A stretch of DNA of 64,000 nt from Scatophagus argus (taxonomy: Eukaryota > Chordata > Actinopteri > Scatophagidae). Location: the NCBI RefSeq assembly GCF_020382885.2, contig NC_058494.1, forward strand, positions 27,130,329-27,194,328, in the 5' to 3' direction. The position numbers and the translations under genes are program-made. The notes under the pieces are model-generated. The model searched no databases. It was not told the DNA's origin and saw only the letters and a program-made list of their open reading frames with translations. Shown here piece by piece: positions 60,501 through 64,000 of this stretch. Every line of letters begins with the position of its first letter. The first letter of the stretch is position 1.

Positions 60501-62799
60501 ATGTGTGGGCTCACAAACAGTCATTCATATCCCTCGATAATGAGGGGTTGCCGTGGTTACTCCCCCTGAGGGGATAACTTGCAACAGGTGGCGGCCGTCA
60601 GGGACGAACTCGCACTGAGTTCAGAATATAAAACCCGAATAAGAGTTTCACCTAAGAGTCAGACATGGAGAAAAACACACAACAGGGACGTGTCTCCTGT
60701 CTCGTGTCTCATGTCAACACGTCCCCCACCTCCACACTTTCATCACTGCCTCCTCACTCGTCCACTTGAGGTTTTCCTCTGCAGGGCCGTCGGTCTGTTT
60801 CACGCTCTGTCTGTAAATGTGAGCCACAGACTCGGTCCAAAACGTGCAACCGTGTTGTTGTTGTTTCAGTTTTACGAGCAGTTTGATGACGACGAGATTG
60901 GCGCCCTGGACAACGCGGAGCTGGAAGGCTTCATCGAACCGGACAGCGCTCGTCTGGAGGAAATTATCAAAGACTACTTCGTCCAGAAAGAGAAGGAGTG
61001 AGTGACTCGTGGTTCTCTGCCCTCCTGATCTGGTTCAGATTCTTGTTCCTGGCTGACTAACGGGTGTCTGTCGGTGGTTTAGGTCTCTGAGGCCTGACGA
61101 CTTGGGTCCTAAAGAACTTCCTGTGGTGAAGGAGGAGGAGGAAGATGAGGAGGAAGAGGAAGAGATGGAAACTGTTGTCGTGGCTACTCCAGAAGAGAAG
61201 TGGGACTGTGAGACCATCGTCAGTGAGTTCAGCTTCCACTCTGCTGCCTCACTGTGTGTTAGCTAGCTGTTACTGCAGCCAGAAAACCCTTCAGTAACAA
61301 CATGTGTGCTAAGCTAAGCTAAGCTAAGCTAAACGCAGATCAGACTTAAAAAATAAAACTTAAACTCACGAAGACTGCAAAGAAGTTGAAAGTCTCTTAA
61401 AGTTGCTTTAGCTTCAGTTTAATTTGTCTCGGTGAACTTGGCTCTGCTTGGCCTCATGTGGGCTGTAAAGTGTTTGACTGTGAGTCCGAGGTTAAAATCT
61501 TATCTGTTCCAGTGAGGCTTATCAGGTCAATGGTCGACTGCTGCAGTAATTAAGCGCCAGTGAAACGTCTGAACATGTCTGAGGTTGTTCTGTCCGTGTT
61601 GTCTTGTCTTTTTAGGTACGTATTCCAACATTTACAACAGACCCAAAGTCATCGAAGACCCACCAAAGGTATGAAAACTGCTTCTCTCATGTTCCTGCCA
61701 CCTGCCTGTGGACATGTTTAGCTCTTTTCTTGCCACTTCCTGTGAGGCAGGCGACGTGTCATGCCCACACCTGTGACTCTGCTGAGGAGGCGAAACTGCG
61801 TTGGTGTGTGCTTTATTGTGCCGCCTTCGTGAAGGACTTTGTGGCGTGTGTTTTCAGAAGGTGTAGCACGTGACAGAACAGAAATCTGGTTTCAGGCTTA
61901 AAAACCTGCGAAACAGTTTTATTTAAGACAGCAGTTTGCTTTGCTTTGTTTGTTTGATTTGTGCAGTTTTTAAGCACAGGCAAAGCAGAAGTCAGACCGA
62001 CTTTAGAAAGAATCACATGACCAGGAGGTCATGCCAGGAGGCTGAAGAAGACGGTAACGATTGGCTCGTCTTGTGTCCTTCTGTCCCCAGCCAAAGCCGA
62101 TCCGTGTGTCCACTAAGACGGGGATCCCTCTGGACGTCCTTCCCGCCAGAGGCCTGACCACCAGGCAGGCGGAGCGCATGACGAGGATCAACGACTCGGA
62201 CCTGCCTCGCGTCTCCACCCAACCCCGCGACAAGCAGGAGAGCAAGGAGGAGAGGAGGGCGAGGAAGCAGGCCATCAAGGAAGAGCGCAAGGTGAGGAAA
62301 GACAAGAAGGCGATGTGGCGTGTCCTTGGCTCACGGCCCGTCAGATGCTTCGCTTAGATTCCCACATTAGATTTGATTGGCACTGACCTGGTAACATCAG
62401 CAAACGATTTGTGTTTGTGTTTCCAAAGCTCACAAACACAAACGTCTCACGCAGGATAATGAAAACTGTTCCAAGTGTGGGATCCGTTTTATGGGCCATT
62501 AATAGTGACCTTTTTATTCTGAAAAAATCCCTCGCATGACACCCTGCATTCAGATATTTACCAAAATAAAGGCACCGTTAGTGTGGCAGCGCTTTGAGGT
62601 CACCTTTTTAAGAGAACAAACAAAAGCCTGAAAAACTGTGGCAGCCGAGGAGGAAAACGTGTCAACTTCTGCTCGTGTGTTTGAACAGGAGAGGAGGGTG
62701 GAGAAGAAAGCCAACAAGATGGCGTTCAGGGAGGAAAAAGCCCGACAGGAGAAGCAGATGTTGAACCTGAGAACGAACATTCAGGGTCTGAAGCTTTAG
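57579..62799 (+). CDS. ltv1: Ltv1, 40S ribosomal subunit assembly factor
   Basis: Ltv1 is a 40S biogenesis factor that binds pre-40S particles and leaves after phosphorylation by casein kinase 1. Eleven exons give 477 residues (human 475): 57579-57581, 58114-58245, 58389-58601, 58722-58809, 59659-59791, 59893-60124, 60870-60997, 61083-61222, 61616-61668, 62091-62291 and 62689-62799. The first coding exon holds only the start codon. The N-terminus PHRKKKAFIEKKKAVTFHLV, then FFDDDYDYLQHLKE, then VFASEFEEEVGLLNKAAP are family blocks. So are SSVMRRNEQLTLLDDRFEKF and YEQFDDDEIGALDNAELEG. Acidic runs lie between them. The C-terminus is basic, helical and Arg/Lys-rich, ending NIQGLKL. In the exon ending at 61222, using the GTGAGT donor restores the conserved IVSTYSNIYN reading, whereas the GTCAGT four bases earlier would not. 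Confidence 0.95.
57984..58113 (+). repeat. One-ended copy of the TTTAAAGGAACA repeat family
   Basis: ATTAAAGGAACAGTCTCCCCC followed by CAAAATGAAAACGC begins a fish repeat of the same family as 63128-63336. No matching right end is found before ltv1 exon 2, so the copy is truncated or its right part has decayed. Confidence 0.45.
58810..59658 (+). other. ltv1: ltv1 intron 4, no feature seen
   Basis: An 849-bp AT-rich intron. I looked for box C/D or H/ACA snoRNA patterns and short exons and saw none. Confidence 0.5.
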
Positions 62800-63127
62800 C
62801 GGCCGACCGGCAGCTCGCCGCACGCACAGACTGTAAAGACGTCAGCGGTGGACACGCTGCTCTTCACTTCAGTGGAGCTGACAGCACAGCAAACAAACCC
62901 GGGCTGACCGGACGCCAAGACGCTTCCATCACAACATCAGCTCGACGTCGAGACGCCGAGCGAGGATGATCTTTATCTGCAGTGAATCGACTCAGGCCAA
63001 CGGTGTGAAAAGCAGGAAGTCTGAAGGCTGGGAGGAGCCGAGATGTTTTCAGCGCCGCAAAAATGTTTTGGTGACGTCTGATCGTGTTGTTTACTCATCT
63101 TTTTCACAACGTTTGTGCTTAACCACA

Positions 63128-63336
63128 TTTAAAGGAAAAATTCACCCAAAAAAAGTAGAACAGAAAAAATCAGTCAGAGCAAAACTGTTGCAGTTTTTAT
63201 GTCCTCAGCTTCTTCAGGTGTTGCAACTCGGTTTAACTGTGAAGGTCTGGTGGATGAAGACGTTTCACTGACTCTCCATCAGCAGGCGGAGTGAAGACAT
63301 TATGGCCGCGTTTATGGGTGAACTGTTCCTTTAAAG
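63128..63336. mobile_element. MITE-like element in ltv1 3' region
   Basis: The left end TTTAAAGGAAAAATTCACCC (63128-63147) and the right end GGGTGAACTGTTCCTTTAAA pair as inverted repeats with two mismatches in 20. They enclose about 170 bp without coding capacity. It probably forms part of the ltv1 3' UTR. Confidence 0.75.
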
Positions 63337-63491
63337 GAAGTCTTGTGGGGGAGAGTTAGATGAAAAGATTGAAGCCAGAATGCAAATGAAATGAAAAACA
63401 TTTTGCAGGAAATGGTTTACGTTTCTCATTTGGTTTTGTTGTCTGTGCTAAAACTTAGCCACCATGTCAGGATTTCCACCTGAGGTCACAA

Positions 63492-63497
63492 AATAAA
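63492..63497 (+). terminator. ltv1: Candidate ltv1 poly(A) signal
   Basis: AATAAA lies 693 bp after the stop codon. It is the first canonical signal found downstream of the coding region. Confidence 0.55.
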
Positions 63498-63873
63498 ACT
63501 CCAAGCTTGTTCTGGTGTTGATCTGATCCTGCTGTACCTGCCCACAGGTGAGCTGATGATCGCCTGTCAGGCTGGTATTCGTCTTAGCTTTCTCTGATGC
63601 CTTGAAATGTTTGGCAGAGCATCATGTTCAGCCTCTGACGCAAACAAGCATCAGGTATGTTGGGAACATTAACCTGTCATGAGAAGAGCGTTCTCACTCG
63701 GCGAACGCGGCCTGGGCGGCGAAGAAACGTTTCAGATGCAATCAGTTTTTACCCCCAAAAGACACGCAGAAAAGTGTAAAATGAGTGTTTATTGGTGTCA
63801 TTTTAGCCCTTTATTAAAGTGACAAGACAAAAGTTACTCACAACTTTTAAAACGAGCTACCCCGAAGTAGTGT

Positions 63874-63874
<1 letters not shown>

Positions 63875-63919
<45 letters not shown>
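63875..63919. repeat. (CA)n microsatellite
   Basis: About 22 uninterrupted CA units close to the right edge of the window. Confidence 0.97.
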
Positions 63920-63921
<2 letters not shown>

Positions 63922-64000
63922 TTGGTCACAGCAGACAAACAGCAGGTTGTACAGTCGATGAGGTGTGGCTGCTGGCGAGGCTGGAAGGCATTTACAAAAC

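Overview
This window looks like nuclear DNA from a teleost fish, probably a spiny-rayed one. It carries compact vertebrate multi-exon genes with GT-AG introns, a skeletal alpha-actin with the fish-type start MCDDDE, and the usual teleost repeats: tRNA-derived SINEs, LINE tails, small inverted-repeat elements and CA or TATC microsatellites. No operons, CRISPR arrays or prokaryotic features were seen. No rRNA, tRNA or snoRNA gene was recognised.

Layout. Positions 1-3290 hold two decayed LINE reverse-transcriptase fragments. A single-V-domain immunoglobulin receptor gene of the butyrophilin/MOG-like type (+, 4073-6630) follows, then a SINE-rich gap. Next come cdc6 (+, 9407-13294), ccsap (-, 16084-18233), skeletal alpha-actin acta1 (-, 21297-23550) with a CArG/TATA promoter near 24650-24834, nup133 (-, 28185-39063), taf5l (+, 40694-43130), a gap holding a decayed Tc1-like transposon, capn9 (+, 47255-55755) and ltv1 (+, 57579-62799). 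I rebuilt each coding sequence exon by exon. All stay in frame, and the lengths match the families: 251, 577, 290, 377, 1136, 600, 688 and 477 residues.

Context. The block ccsap-acta1-nup133-taf5l, with capn9 nearby, corresponds to human 1q42, here apparently without abcb10 between nup133 and taf5l. cdc6 and ltv1 flank the block and lie on other chromosomes in human. The genes are independent eukaryotic units covering replication licensing, centriole/cilium, sarcomere, nuclear pore, SAGA transcription, calcium protease and 40S ribosome assembly. Shared arrangement is limited to the tail-to-tail cdc6/ccsap pair and the divergent nup133/taf5l pair.

I found no convincing new biological system. 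The items most worth a second look are a duplicated stalk exon in the Ig gene, an E-box cluster upstream of acta1, a minisatellite with a 72-bp higher-order period, a paired-CCAAT/E2F promoter on cdc6, and a matching motif at the two ends of CCSAP. All exon boundaries were read by eye, without transcripts or alignment software.
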